Assembly: GCA_051657245.1 (NCBI GenBank)
Contig: JBOFKI010000062.1
Span: 1 to 32,895, forward strand
DNA from: JBOFFI01 sp051657245
Lineage (GTDB): Bacteria; Pseudomonadota; Alphaproteobacteria; Holosporales; JBOFFI01
DNA length: 32,895 bases
Reading direction: 5' to 3'
Positions 7,174 to 15,673 of the stretch are shown here, one piece after another. The notes beneath the pieces were generated by a model. It ran no database searches. It was given only the letters and a program-made list of their open reading frames with translations, and had not been told where the DNA came from. Made by a program: the position numbers and the translations under genes. Each line of letters starts with the position of its first letter. Positions within the stretch are counted from its first letter, which is position 1.

Positions 7174-8349
7174 GTGATTTATGGCCGGAAGGATTATCTT
7201 CCTTACTATCTAACGCTTTTCCAACTAAATTATCGTCAGATCCCTTTTGATCCGGCAGCTTTTTCAGGAGAAAATCCGTTTTCTGAATTTGCTTCCAAAG
7301 CTTTTAAGATGGACGCCCAAAGCGATCCAAATAGCTTTTTTTCTATGGCTTCAGCCTTTAACCCTGCGTCTTTTTTTTCAAATCTTCAAGAAACCTATAC
7401 CCAAAAATTTTTGGACTATTCTAAAGGGCTTCAAATTTATTTTGAAACACCCCCTCAGGCCTGGCAAGAGATGGGGAAAAAGGTATGGAGCCAAGGCTCT
7501 ACAGCTGTTTATGATTTTTCGCCTAAGGGGGAGGGGTATCCCCTTTTTTTGATAGCTCCCTTCTTGCTTAAACCTGAAATTCTTCATCTCCATGGGCCCC
7601 ACAGTTTTTTACAATTTCTTATCCAAGAGGGGTTCAGGCCCTTCGTGCTAGACTCGGGAAATTGTTTAGAAGGAGAAGAAAAAATTTCTCTCGAAGCTTT
7701 TTGCGCCCAAAAAATCTTTCCTGCTTACGCTTATGTGCTTGGAAGTGTCTCGAAGCTTCCTTTAATTTTGGCTTTTTGGGAATCTTTTTTTGCAGCCTAT
7801 GCCCTCTTTTTAAAGCAATTTCCTAGTCTAGGTGGTGTGCTGCTGGGGGAACCTCCCATTATTTCTCCCCAAGCTTTTTCACCTTTAGTTAACTCTTGGA
7901 AAGATCATTTATTGAAGCCGATGCTTGAGGGAGCTGGTGGCGTGGCGGCTCCCCTGGTGCGGTTTTTGTTCTCTTTAGGGTGTGAAGATACTGTTATCAA
8001 TAAGATGATTGCCTTGGGGCAAGGACATTCTCCCCAACAACCCCTTTTTATGGCTGTAGAAGATCTCCTGAATCAGTCCAGAGCTATGCCTCTGTGGCTT
8101 GCAAAGTCTCTTATGTATGAAACACCTTCTCTCATGCTTCAGGAAAATGTTGATCAGCTAAAAGCTTTTTCTAAACAGTTTTCAGCCATCCTTCCGGAAA
8201 AAAATCATTTTTTTGTGGCACCAGAGTTTTGGGAGCCAGATAATCTGGTAAAGTTTCCTTCAGAAAATTATGCCTTAATCATAGGGGCCTCGGCGCCATC
8301 TCAGGTCTGGCCTTGGATAACCCAGAAACTTCGCCACCATCTTGAATGA
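7174..8349 (+). CDS. PHA-synthase-like alpha/beta hydrolase-fold protein, catalytic residues apparently lost
   Basis: This 391-residue protein has a GTG start behind the strong ribosome binding site CGGAGGA. Residues 100-165 resemble PhaC: KKVWSQGSTAVYDFSPKG, YPLFLIAPFLLKPEILHLH and FLQFLIQEGFRPFVLDSGN correspond to the first strands and helix of the synthase fold. The C-terminal LIIGASAPSQVWPWITQKL matches the last helix region. The nucleophile elbow, normally G-x-C-x-G, reads GSVSK at 190-194, without Cys or the second Gly. The usual catalytic Asp appears as Asn344 (EKNHFFV) and the His position as Tyr366 (ENYALII). Class I synthases have about 560-600 residues. It may be a pseudoenzyme or a synthase partner. 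It is followed 15 bases later by a phaB-type gene, which supports a link to polyhydroxybutyrate. Confidence 0.55.
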   Translation: MIYGRKDYLPYYLTLFQLNYRQIPFDPAAFSGENPFSEFASKAFKMDAQSDPNSFFSMASAFNPASFFSNLQETYTQKFLDYSKGLQIYFETPPQAWQEMGKKVWSQGSTAVYDFSPKGEGYPLFLIAPFLLKPEILHLHGPHSFLQFLIQEGFRPFVLDSGNCLEGEEKISLEAFCAQKIFPAYAYVLGSVSKLPLILAFWESFFAAYALFLKQFPSLGGVLLGEPPIISPQAFSPLVNSWKDHLLKPMLEGAGGVAAPLVRFLFSLGCEDTVINKMIALGQGHSPQQPLFMAVEDLLNQSRAMPLWLAKSLMYETPSLMLQENVDQLKAFSKQFSAILPEKNHFFVAPEFWEPDNLVKFPSENYALIIGASAPSQVWPWITQKLRHHLE

Positions 8350-8364
8350 AGGGAATTTTTGAAC

Positions 8365-9087
8365 ATGTCTCAAACTGCAATTGTCACCGGTGGAACCAGG
8401 GGGATTGGTGCAGCCATTTCTAAAGCGCTCGTTGAGGTGGGGTACAAAGTTGCAGCGGTCTATCATTCAAATGACGAGAAGGCCATAGCATTTCAAAAAG
8501 AAACGGGTATTTTAACGTGGAAATGGGAGGTTAATTCTTTTGAAGCCTGCCAAAAAGGGGTTGCAGAGGTAGAAAAAAAATTAGGCCCTATTTCTGTATT
8601 AGTTAACAATGCAGGCATTACTCGAGATGCTATGCTTCACAAAATGACACCAGAAGATTGGCATGCGGTGATGGAAACAAATCTGTCTTCTCTTTTTTAT
8701 ATGTGCCGAACGGTGATTGAAGGCATGCGGGAGAGAACTTTCGGGCGTATTGTGAATATCAGTTCTGTGAATGCTTTAAAAGGGCAGCGAGGGCAAACCA
8801 ACTATAGTGCGTCTAAAGCAGGTGTTATTGGCTTTACGAAGGCCTTGGCCCAGGAAAGCGCTTCCTATGGTATTACCGTTAATGCGGTAGCCCCTGGGTA
8901 TGTTGATACCGAGATGGTTCGGGCTGTGCCAAGTCATGTGATGGAAAAAATTTTGGACCAGATTCCTTTAAAACGTCTAGGAAAAGCTGAAGAAATTGGG
9001 AAGATGGTTCGTTATTTAGTATCCCCTGAAGCCTCTTTTGTAACAGGCGCTACCTTCAATATCAATGGTGGACAATTTATGGCCTAA
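8365..9087 (+). CDS. phaB: acetoacetyl-CoA reductase / 3-oxoacyl reductase, short-chain dehydrogenase
   Basis: This is a 240-residue SDR protein from the ATG at 8365 (MSQTAIVTGGTRGIGAA). A TTG two codons earlier is possible, but AAGGGA lies 10 bases before the ATG and only 4 before the TTG. It has the NADPH-binding TGGTRGIG (8-15), the NNAG motif (81-84), and catalytic Ser134, Tyr147 and Lys151 (YSASK). It ends in FNINGGQFMA, typical of PhaB. PhaB reduces acetoacetyl-CoA to (R)-3-hydroxybutyryl-CoA for polyhydroxybutyrate synthesis. FabG of fatty-acid synthesis is the close alternative; the terminal motif and the neighbouring PhaC-like gene favour PhaB. It is probably co-transcribed with the preceding gene. 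No phaA thiolase is in the window. Confidence 0.8.
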   Translation: MSQTAIVTGGTRGIGAAISKALVEVGYKVAAVYHSNDEKAIAFQKETGILTWKWEVNSFEACQKGVAEVEKKLGPISVLVNNAGITRDAMLHKMTPEDWHAVMETNLSSLFYMCRTVIEGMRERTFGRIVNISSVNALKGQRGQTNYSASKAGVIGFTKALAQESASYGITVNAVAPGYVDTEMVRAVPSHVMEKILDQIPLKRLGKAEEIGKMVRYLVSPEASFVTGATFNINGGQFMA

Positions 9088-9149
9088 AGAGGCGATTATT
9101 CTTCTGTTTTTTGAATTGATTGCCCCCTATTTTTAAAAAATTTTTCGAC

Positions 9150-9165
9150 TGGTACAAAATTTGCT
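9150..9165 (+). promoter_or_regulatory. sigma-54-type promoter before fliK
   Basis: TGGTAC followed by TTTGCT places GG (9151-9152) and GC (9163-9164) exactly 10 bases apart, the invariant spacing of -24/-12 sigma-54 promoters. It lies 44 bases before the fliK ATG. The window also encodes FlbD, the sigma-54 activator of flagellar genes in alphaproteobacteria, so control of fliK-flgD-flgE by FlbD is likely. Confidence 0.65.
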
Positions 9166-9208
9166 CTTTCCCTTGTGGATTTAATAATCACACGGGAGAA
9201 ACACAGCC

Positions 9209-10393
9209 ATGGCTATGATGCCGATCCTCCTAGAGAGTACGATAAGCCAAGATTTTAAGCCGTTTCAAGAACTGTCACTTAAGCAGCCTTCAGAGATTGA
9301 AATGGAGGAAATATCTCCGTTTAAGCAGTTGATAGAAGCACCTTCTGAATCGCCTGGTTTTTCGGAAACGATAGCGCAAGCGGCGGCTACTCCTCAGCAA
9401 GACATTTCTTCTCAGGACCCAGAGCTTAAGGACTATCTAGATGAAGAGCTTTACGCCCGTGAAGAAGATTCCTTAGAGGCGTTTTTCGCTTTTTGTTCCG
9501 CACCATTACACCCTATGAAAGATGCGATGGAAACAGCTGAGGCTGAGGAAACCCATGGGCAAAAATTATCGAAAAAGAATTTGTTAGAGGATTTTTCAAC
9601 TCTAGAAACTGCAATACCTGAAACTGATGTAAAAATGCAAAAGCTGGATTTAACACCTGAAGAAGCATTGCTTTTGAAAAGCATTGAAGCTTTAAAAACT
9701 GAAGAGCTTCAACATGCAAAAACTCAAACGCTTCAGGTGCAGAAAATGGAAATGCTGTCACAAGAGCAGCTTTCTGAATTCCAAGAGGCGCATGCTGTTT
9801 TAGAACCGAAATCCTCCGAAACAGGTGAAGCTTTTTTGATTGGAGCTTCAGAACAAGAAACAGCTGAAATCGAGCCAGCCGTTGCGCCCCTTTTGATGGA
9901 GGAGGGGGCTCACAAAATTTCTTATTATACTGAAGCTACAACTTCCTCAAACTCCAGGGTTATGGTCAGCCAGATTGTTGACCGAATTCCCTATGAGGCC
10001 CTTCAAACAGAAGGCCAGCAACATTTTAAGCTTCAAATTCACCCCAAAGAACTGGGAGAAGTGCAAGTGCATCTGGTGATGATGGAGCAAGGCAAGTTAC
10101 ACGCGACGTTCTCCGGTTTGCCTTATGCCATAGACCTTTTGCAGCAGAGCTCAGATTTGTTGTGCGAATCTCTTAAAAAAGAAGGCTTTGATGCATTATC
10201 TGAGAATTTTTCGTTTACCTCAGATCAATCGTTTCAAAGGGGTTTTGAAAGAGAGGCTTTCGTTACCCCCTCTTTGCATCCTTTAGGTCAAATTGCCCAA
10301 CAGGATCAGGTCCAGCTAGATAGGCTTGAATCAAGCATGCGTCAGCTTCTTCAACACCAAGGATCTGGGTTGAGTGTGAGCTTAAACGTTTAA
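9209..10393 (+). CDS. fliK: flagellar hook-length control protein FliK
   Basis: This is a 394-residue protein. Residues 1-240 are acidic, Glu/Gln/Ala-rich and low in complexity, as in the ruler part of FliK. Residues about 255-345 form the C-terminal hook-length domain, with the typical HFKLQIHPKELGEVQVHLVM and GKLHATFSGLPYAIDLL. FliK is secreted through the flagellar export apparatus, measures hook length and triggers the switch from hook to filament export. Start ATG follows CGGGAGA. It is the first gene of a unit with flgD and flgE, downstream of a sigma-54-type promoter. Assignment rests on the C-terminal domain and context, since the N-terminal part is poorly conserved in all FliK. Confidence 0.82.
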   Translation: MAMMPILLESTISQDFKPFQELSLKQPSEIEMEEISPFKQLIEAPSESPGFSETIAQAAATPQQDISSQDPELKDYLDEELYAREEDSLEAFFAFCSAPLHPMKDAMETAEAEETHGQKLSKKNLLEDFSTLETAIPETDVKMQKLDLTPEEALLLKSIEALKTEELQHAKTQTLQVQKMEMLSQEQLSEFQEAHAVLEPKSSETGEAFLIGASEQETAEIEPAVAPLLMEEGAHKISYYTEATTSSNSRVMVSQIVDRIPYEALQTEGQQHFKLQIHPKELGEVQVHLVMMEQGKLHATFSGLPYAIDLLQQSSDLLCESLKKEGFDALSENFSFTSDQSFQRGFEREAFVTPSLHPLGQIAQQDQVQLDRLESSMRQLLQHQGSGLSVSLNV

Positions 10394-10431
10394 CTTTTTA
10401 TAATTAAAAACAAAAACAAGGAGCAAAAAGC

Positions 10432-11433
10432 ATGGTAGATGTGTCTGGAATTTCAACATTGGGAAGCGACCCAAGGGTGACAGCAAAAAACAAGAAAAAA
10501 GATTTTGAAAGCCAAATGCAGGAGCAGGCAACTTTCATGGCGAAGGTTGTTTCAAGCCTTAGCTCAGATCCTATGAATCCTCTCAAACCTCAAGATACCA
10601 TGAAATTATTCCAGGATCTTACCAACAGCCAACAGCTGATGCGTCAAACAGAATTGCTTGAGGGGCTTTCCAAGAAGATGGAAATGGGCCAGTTGCTCAC
10701 AGCTTCTTCCCTGGCTGGAAAATCAATTGAGGTTCAAGATGATCGGTTTCAAGTGGGCGCGCTGAACCTCCAATACCATTTGCCCGAAGACATTGAGGGG
10801 GCTTTTGTGGATATCTTAAACGAACAGGGAAGTGTTGTGAGAAGCCTTCAAGTCACACCAGAAAAAGGGATTCATTCCCTAGGCTTTGACCAAAAAGATG
10901 CTCAAGGAAAGCGTTTAGATCCTGGGATTTATGCTTATCGGGTGAGGTACATTGAAAAGGGAAATCTTGAGACAGAAAAGCTATTTGCACCTAAATCCTT
11001 CACCATCCGTGAGCAAATCCAGCAAGCAAGTTACATGCTTCCAAAGCGTGCAAAACAATGCACCCTGACCCTTGAGACGGATCAAGGGCAAGTGGTTCAT
11101 CGTTGGAATGGCAACCTGGAACAGGGAAAGCATGAGTTGGACATTTTTGGTGCATTCCAGAAAGCTGGTGTGGCTTTACCAGAAGGCGCTTACCGTTTCC
11201 GTGCCTATGCCATTGACCATCAAGACAAACCTATCGAGGCTCAAACCTTGATGCATGTCCAGGTGGAAGGGGTTGAAATGGGTGAAAAAGGGCCAGCTTT
11301 CCGCTACCAAGGGGGGCTTTCCACGCCGTTTGAGCGTTACCGGGCTTTGAAAGAACAAATAGAGGGAGACGCAAGCGCACAGCTAGGTTCTATCCTTCAG
11401 AAAAGCCTACACAAAAATTTAGAAGCAATTTAA
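10432..11433 (+). CDS. flgD: flagellar hook-capping protein FlgD, extended
   Basis: This is a 333-residue protein. Residues 25-85 carry the FlgD N-terminal region (DPMNPLKPQDTMKLFQDLTN, corresponding to the DPLNPMDNTE signature). An FlgD Ig-like domain at about 118-180 contains AFVDILNEQGSVVRSLQV and LDPGIYAYRVRY. A second, similar module follows at about 200-270 (CTLTLETDQGQVVHRW, then LPEGAYRFRAYAID), so the protein is about 100 residues longer than the usual 220-240. FlgD caps the growing hook and helps add FlgE subunits. A strong AAGGAG precedes the ATG. The next gene encodes the hook protein, in the standard order. Confidence 0.88.
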   Translation: MVDVSGISTLGSDPRVTAKNKKKDFESQMQEQATFMAKVVSSLSSDPMNPLKPQDTMKLFQDLTNSQQLMRQTELLEGLSKKMEMGQLLTASSLAGKSIEVQDDRFQVGALNLQYHLPEDIEGAFVDILNEQGSVVRSLQVTPEKGIHSLGFDQKDAQGKRLDPGIYAYRVRYIEKGNLETEKLFAPKSFTIREQIQQASYMLPKRAKQCTLTLETDQGQVVHRWNGNLEQGKHELDIFGAFQKAGVALPEGAYRFRAYAIDHQDKPIEAQTLMHVQVEGVEMGEKGPAFRYQGGLSTPFERYRALKEQIEGDASAQLGSILQKSLHKNLEAI

Positions 11434-11467
11434 TGAATGCGCAAATTCAATATGATGGAGAGATAAC

Positions 11468-12673
11468 ATGGGAATGATGACAACAGCTGGCATGGGAATG
11501 AAAGTTCAACAGGGCTTTATGGATTCTCATACAGGCAATATCGCAAACGCGAAAACAGATGGATTTATGCCAGAGGTACCTAGTTTTTTAACCCAGGTGA
11601 TTGGGGGGAAAAATGGCGTAGCCATGACCGTTCAAGATGCCTTTTATATCCAGGGCCCTGTTGAAATGACAGAGAATCAGCTGGATTTGGCAGTGGATGG
11701 GCCTGGTTTTTTGATGGTGGACTCAACCCATGGAAAGGCCTTCAAAAAATCTGCCCGAGGTGAGCTGGACAAAGATGGTTACTACCGTGATGAAGGTTTA
11801 AGTTATGTGATGGGGATTCCGGCCAATGAAGATGGAACATTTCCAAACATGACAGGATCTTCCTTTGATCGGATCAAAATTGACCTTTCTTCTAATACAG
11901 CTTCTGCGACTAGCCAAGGCAAGCTTTCTTTTAATTTACCTGCAAATGCTCAAGCTGGAGATACCCAAACCACTGAAATTCCTGTTTATGATTCCCTTGG
12001 GATAGAGCATCAGGTGCGAATTATTTGGACGAGACAAGCTAATCCCTTCCCTACTTGGCAAGGAATTGCGGATGTTCTTCCAGATTCTACGGCAACCCCG
12101 GAGGGAACGGTTACTGGTGATTGGGCCGCAGGGGTTGATGTCACATTTACAGATCATGGTATTTTAGAATCTCCGGATCCTGCGCCAAACCTCACCGTCA
12201 CCGGTTGGACAAGCGGTGCTGCTGACAGTGACGTCGCGCTAGATTTATCTTCTGCAACCCAATTGGGGGAAGAATTTGTCGTGACAGAGCTTAAAACGGA
12301 TGGGGCTGGGTTTGGGACTTATGTTTCCATCTCCATTGGTCAAGATGGGGTTCTTTCTGCGCGTTACAGCAATGGTGAAAGCAAAGATTTATGGAAAATT
12401 GGTTTGGCTTCTTTCCCAGCAGTGACCGGCTTAGAGCGGAAATCCAACAACTTGCTTTTGGAAACATCTGACAGTGGCAAAGCACTTTTTGCAGATGCAG
12501 GACAAGGAAGTGTCGGGAGTTTATTGGCTAAAAATATTGTGGCATCAGCTTCAGATCTTATGACAAGCCAAATTGAAATCTTGAGTTCTTCTCAAGTATT
12601 TAGCGCTTGTTCGGGGGCCTTTGGAAAAGGACGTGATTGTGAAGAGATTGTAACAGGCCTCCTGCGAAGCTAA
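11468..12673 (+). CDS. flgE: flagellar hook protein FlgE, divergent
   Basis: This 401-residue rod/hook family protein has an N-terminal region MTTAGMGMKVQQGFMDSHTG followed by NIANAKTDGFMPE, the flagellar basal-body rod motif. Residues about 55-115 (LDLAVDGPGFLMVD, then GELDKDGYYRDEGLSYVMG) are typical of FlgE/FlgG. The middle domain (about 155-290) is the variable hook region. It includes IPVYDSLGIEHQVRIIWTR, a FlgE hallmark. The C-terminal helix (NIVASASDLMTSQIEILSSS) matches in position but lacks the usual QRAYQAN motif and ends in an unusual CEEIVTGLLRS. It forms the hook joining motor and filament. GGAG precedes the ATG. A terminator at 12787-12805 closes the unit. Confidence 0.85.
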   Translation: MGMMTTAGMGMKVQQGFMDSHTGNIANAKTDGFMPEVPSFLTQVIGGKNGVAMTVQDAFYIQGPVEMTENQLDLAVDGPGFLMVDSTHGKAFKKSARGELDKDGYYRDEGLSYVMGIPANEDGTFPNMTGSSFDRIKIDLSSNTASATSQGKLSFNLPANAQAGDTQTTEIPVYDSLGIEHQVRIIWTRQANPFPTWQGIADVLPDSTATPEGTVTGDWAAGVDVTFTDHGILESPDPAPNLTVTGWTSGAADSDVALDLSSATQLGEEFVVTELKTDGAGFGTYVSISIGQDGVLSARYSNGESKDLWKIGLASFPAVTGLERKSNNLLLETSDSGKALFADAGQGSVGSLLAKNIVASASDLMTSQIEILSSSQVFSACSGAFGKGRDCEEIVTGLLRS

Positions 12674-12738
12674 TAACAAACCATTTTTGTAAAAAAAATA
12701 ATCAATTTAATCAATTTAATATTCTTTTTTAAATTAAT

Positions 12739-12776
12739 CTAGATAAAAAAAATAAAACTAGATAAAAAAAATAAAA
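12739..12776 (+). repeat. two perfect tandem copies of a 19-bp AT-rich unit
   Basis: The unit CTAGATAAAAAAAATAAAA occurs at 12739-12757 and again, unchanged, at 12758-12776. A shorter 9-base tandem (aatcaattt) lies just before. Both are in the 243-base, very AT-rich gap between flgE and fliF and look like slippage products. Confidence 0.75.
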
Positions 12777-12786
12777 CAAAAAAAAG

Positions 12787-12810
12787 GCAGTTAGTTTTTA
12801 ACTGCTTTTT
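12787..12810 (+). terminator. rho-independent terminator after flgE
   Basis: Arms GCAGTTA (12787-12793) and TAACTGC (12799-12805) enclose a 5-base loop. An A run precedes the stem and a long T run follows. It separates fliK-flgD-flgE from the fliF-led operon, which therefore needs its own promoter between about 12815 and 12900. Confidence 0.8.
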
Positions 12811-12916
12811 TTTTAAAAAAAAAATTTTTTTGTCTCTATTTTTTTAATATTTTTGCGTAGACTCCAGCTCAATATATTGACAAAAAGATATAAAAGATTG
12901 AAAGGGAGGCTCGATC

Positions 12917-14581
12917 GTGGACGCTCTTCTTACAACACTTCGGGGGTTAGGACCTGTTCGTTTAGGACTCATGGGGGCGCTTTCTCTAGCTGTCTTGGGT
13001 TTCCTTGTTTACAGCATCTCTCGTTTAACAGCTCCAGACATGGCGCTCCTTTACGGAGAGCTCGACATAACAGAGGGAGCACAAATTGTTTCTAAGCTTG
13101 AAAGCATGGGGATTCCTGTTGAGATTAGAGCAGCTGGCTCTCAGATTTATGTGCCCGAAGACCAAGTATTGCGTCTTCGGATGAACATGGCAGAAGCAGG
13201 GGTCCCAAACAGTGCTTCAATTGGCTATGAAATTTTTGATCGCTCAGATGTTTTGGGCTCTACCTCATTCGTTCAGGATGTGAATTTATTGAGGGCCCTT
13301 GAAGGCGAGTTGGCTCGGACTATTCGTGCACTTCAGCCAGTTGCAACAGCAAGAGTTCATATCGTTCTTCCAAAACGAGAGCTTTTTTCGAGGGAGCAAC
13401 AAAAACCAACGGCTTCTGTTGTTTTGAAAATGAAGGGGGGGACTAAATTAAGCCAAGCCCAGGCCCAAGCTATCCAGCAATTGCTGGCTTCTTCCGTACC
13501 AGGCCTTATGGCAGACCAGGTGGCTATCATTGATGATAGAGGCACCCTGATTGCGCGAGGAGAGGGAAAAGACCTGTCTAGTATTGCTTTAGGGTACGAA
13601 GAAACACGCAAATCCTATGAGATAAACATTGCACGCATTGTAGAATCTTTGTTGGAAAAGTCCCTTGGCGTTGGAAAAGTTCGTACAGAAGTTTCGGTTG
13701 AAATGGACCTCGATCGCATGACAGAGCAATCTGAAGTGTTTAATCCAGATGGCCAGGTTATTCGCTCAACCCAAAATTCCTCTGAAAGAGACCTCAACCA
13801 AAGCGGAGGAGGAGATGCAACAACGTTTCAAAATACGCTTCCTAACGCCGCAAGTGGTGCTGCTGCTGGCAGACAAGGCAACCAATCTGATTCTCAGAAA
13901 TCAGAAGAAACTGTCAATTACGAAATTTCGAAAACCATGAAAACCTATGTGAAGGAATTTGGTGGGGTGAAACGGGTCTCCGTTGCGGTTTTGGTAGACG
14001 GGGATTATGTCAAAGATGAAAGAGGCGAAGAGCAATATACACCTAAAACGCTTGCAGAGCTTTCACAAATCGAAAAATTGGTTAAAGCCGCTGTTGGGTT
14101 TAAGGCCGATAGGGGCGATGCTGTTGAAATCGTCAATATGCGCTTTTCTTCTGAATCTCAAAGCGATTTAGAAGCCCTAGGGACATCGTTTTTAGGCCTT
14201 AGTCAAAAAGATATTGTACACCTCATTGAATTATTAATTTTTGGCGCTGTTATTGCGTTGGTAGGGGTATTTGTGGTCCGCCCCCTTGTTGCCCGGATGA
14301 TGGATATGTCTAAACCTGCCCTTGTAGAAGGGCAACAGGAGGGAATTTTGGGAAATTTGGATGATTCTGGAAATAATTCTGCCGATGTTCCTGACGGTCA
14401 GGGGACGGCATTGCAACCTGCAGATATGGATAATTCTTTTGATGATGAAGCGGTAGATGTTGGAAATGTTCAAATTATCGGAAAAATGCGCATGGCTAAT
14501 TTGAAAAAAATCGAAAGTCTGATCGAGCAGCATCCAAAAGACGCGGCATCTGTGATTCGGACGTGGATGCGTCAAAACTAG
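12917..14581 (+). CDS. fliF: flagellar MS-ring protein FliF
   Basis: This 554-residue inner-membrane protein has its first membrane segment at about residues 17-37 (LMGALSLAVLGFLVYSISRL). Ring-building YscJ/FliF domains follow: MALLYGELDITEGAQIVSKL, IYVPEDQVLRLRMNMAEAG, and the conserved FVQDVNLLRALEGELARTI with ARVHIVLPKRELFSRE. The second membrane segment is near 435-455 (IVHLIELLIFGAVIALVGVF). The C-terminal tail (SLIEQHPKDAASVIRTWM) binds FliG. FliF forms the MS ring on which motor and export gate assemble. GTG start follows GGGAGG. It heads the fliF-fliG-fliH-fliN-flbD-flhA series. TTGACA occurs 35 bases before the start, but no well-spaced -10 was found. Confidence 0.93.
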   Translation: MDALLTTLRGLGPVRLGLMGALSLAVLGFLVYSISRLTAPDMALLYGELDITEGAQIVSKLESMGIPVEIRAAGSQIYVPEDQVLRLRMNMAEAGVPNSASIGYEIFDRSDVLGSTSFVQDVNLLRALEGELARTIRALQPVATARVHIVLPKRELFSREQQKPTASVVLKMKGGTKLSQAQAQAIQQLLASSVPGLMADQVAIIDDRGTLIARGEGKDLSSIALGYEETRKSYEINIARIVESLLEKSLGVGKVRTEVSVEMDLDRMTEQSEVFNPDGQVIRSTQNSSERDLNQSGGGDATTFQNTLPNAASGAAAGRQGNQSDSQKSEETVNYEISKTMKTYVKEFGGVKRVSVAVLVDGDYVKDERGEEQYTPKTLAELSQIEKLVKAAVGFKADRGDAVEIVNMRFSSESQSDLEALGTSFLGLSQKDIVHLIELLIFGAVIALVGVFVVRPLVARMMDMSKPALVEGQQEGILGNLDDSGNNSADVPDGQGTALQPADMDNSFDDEAVDVGNVQIIGKMRMANLKKIESLIEQHPKDAASVIRTWMRQN

Positions 14582-14628
14582 CAAATTTAAATTTTTGAAA
14601 GATTTTTTGAGGGAGAAAGGGGCCTGGG

Positions 14629-15645
14629 ATGGTTCGTATGATTGATGGAAAGATTGTTTCTGGGAGTGCCAAAGCAGCAGCGCTGTTGTTGGCGTTATCT
14701 CCAGAAAATTCGAAAAAGATTTTTTCATTTTTGGAAGAAGATGAGATTCGCCAAATGTCGACGACAATGGCGCAACTTGGCGTTGTTGAGTCAAAATCAG
14801 TCGAGTACGTTCTCCAAGAATTTATAGACCTCATGCAAAAAGGCCAGGGAGTTTTGGGTAGCCTTGAAAATACAAAACGCTTACTGTCTCAAATTTTGGG
14901 AGAAGAAGGTGCCCAAACTATCCTAGCAGGCATTCACAGCAGTAACACCAGCATGTGGGAGCGCCTGGTGAATGTAAATGAAGAAACTTTTGCCAATTTT
15001 CTTCAAAATGAACATCCGCAGACCATCGCTGTTGTGCTTTCTCGCATAAAAACCGATTATGCGGCAAGGGTCTTTTCAAAATTTCAGGACCCTCTTTCAA
15101 TGGAGGTGATGTTGCGCATGCTAAACGCTGCTTCTGTAAAACGAGATGTTCTAGAGGAAGTAGAAAGTGGGCTCAAATTTGAATTGATGGAAGAATTGTC
15201 ACGCTCCGCAAAAAGTACAGATCCTCATCAAACGTTGGCAGAAATCTTCAATGCGTTTGATCGCAATACTGGGACCCGTTTTATGGTTGGGTTGGAAGAA
15301 AAAAAACCAGATTCTGCGGAACGCATCAAGTCTCTCATGTTTACTTTCAAAGATTTAATACGGGCCGACAGCGCGGGTATTCAGCTATTGATTCGTCAAT
15401 CAGACAAATCAGTTCTTGCGCTTGCGTTGAAAGGCGCTCCAGACCTGATCAAGGATCTTTTCTTTTCAAGTATGTCTGAGCGTGCAAGCAAGCTTTTGAA
15501 AGAGGATATTACAGCCCTTGGCATGGTGCGTATCCGTGATGTAGATGAGGCTCAAGCAAAAATTGTTGTCTTGGCTAAAGAGCTTGCAGATGCAGGTGAG
15601 ATCAACATCAATGAAATCAGCGATACGGATGAGATGGTTCTCTAA
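14629..15645 (+). CDS. fliG: flagellar motor switch protein FliG
   Basis: This 338-residue protein has the usual length for FliG. The N-terminal domain binds FliF (GSAKAAALLLALSPENSKKI). The middle domain contains the EHPQ motif in NEHPQTIAVVLSRIK. The C-terminal domain has the charged torque helix region (RADSAGIQLLIRQSDKSVLA, then LKEDITALGMVRIRDVDEAQ). FliG couples stator movement to rotation at the cytoplasmic face of the MS ring. A GGGAGAAAGG stretch precedes the ATG. It lies 47 bases after fliF and 28 before fliH. Confidence 0.94.
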   Translation: MVRMIDGKIVSGSAKAAALLLALSPENSKKIFSFLEEDEIRQMSTTMAQLGVVESKSVEYVLQEFIDLMQKGQGVLGSLENTKRLLSQILGEEGAQTILAGIHSSNTSMWERLVNVNEETFANFLQNEHPQTIAVVLSRIKTDYAARVFSKFQDPLSMEVMLRMLNAASVKRDVLEEVESGLKFELMEELSRSAKSTDPHQTLAEIFNAFDRNTGTRFMVGLEEKKPDSAERIKSLMFTFKDLIRADSAGIQLLIRQSDKSVLALALKGAPDLIKDLFFSSMSERASKLLKEDITALGMVRIRDVDEAQAKIVVLAKELADAGEININEISDTDEMVL

Positions 15646-15673
15646 GCAGTCCTAATGAAATAGGTTTTGATCT

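Noticed and set aside
12739..12776. Tandem 19-bp units as a CRISPR or origin iteron array
   Set aside because: There are only two units without spacers, and no cas or replication gene is near; slippage of AT-rich DNA is enough.
12877..12900. TTGACA before fliF as a -35 box
   Set aside because: No -10-like hexamer occurs at 16-18 bases; the TATAAA nearby is too close.
14234..14834. Long minus-strand frames opposite fliF and fliG
   Set aside because: They are shadows of fliF/fliG; no ribosome binding site or recognisable motif.
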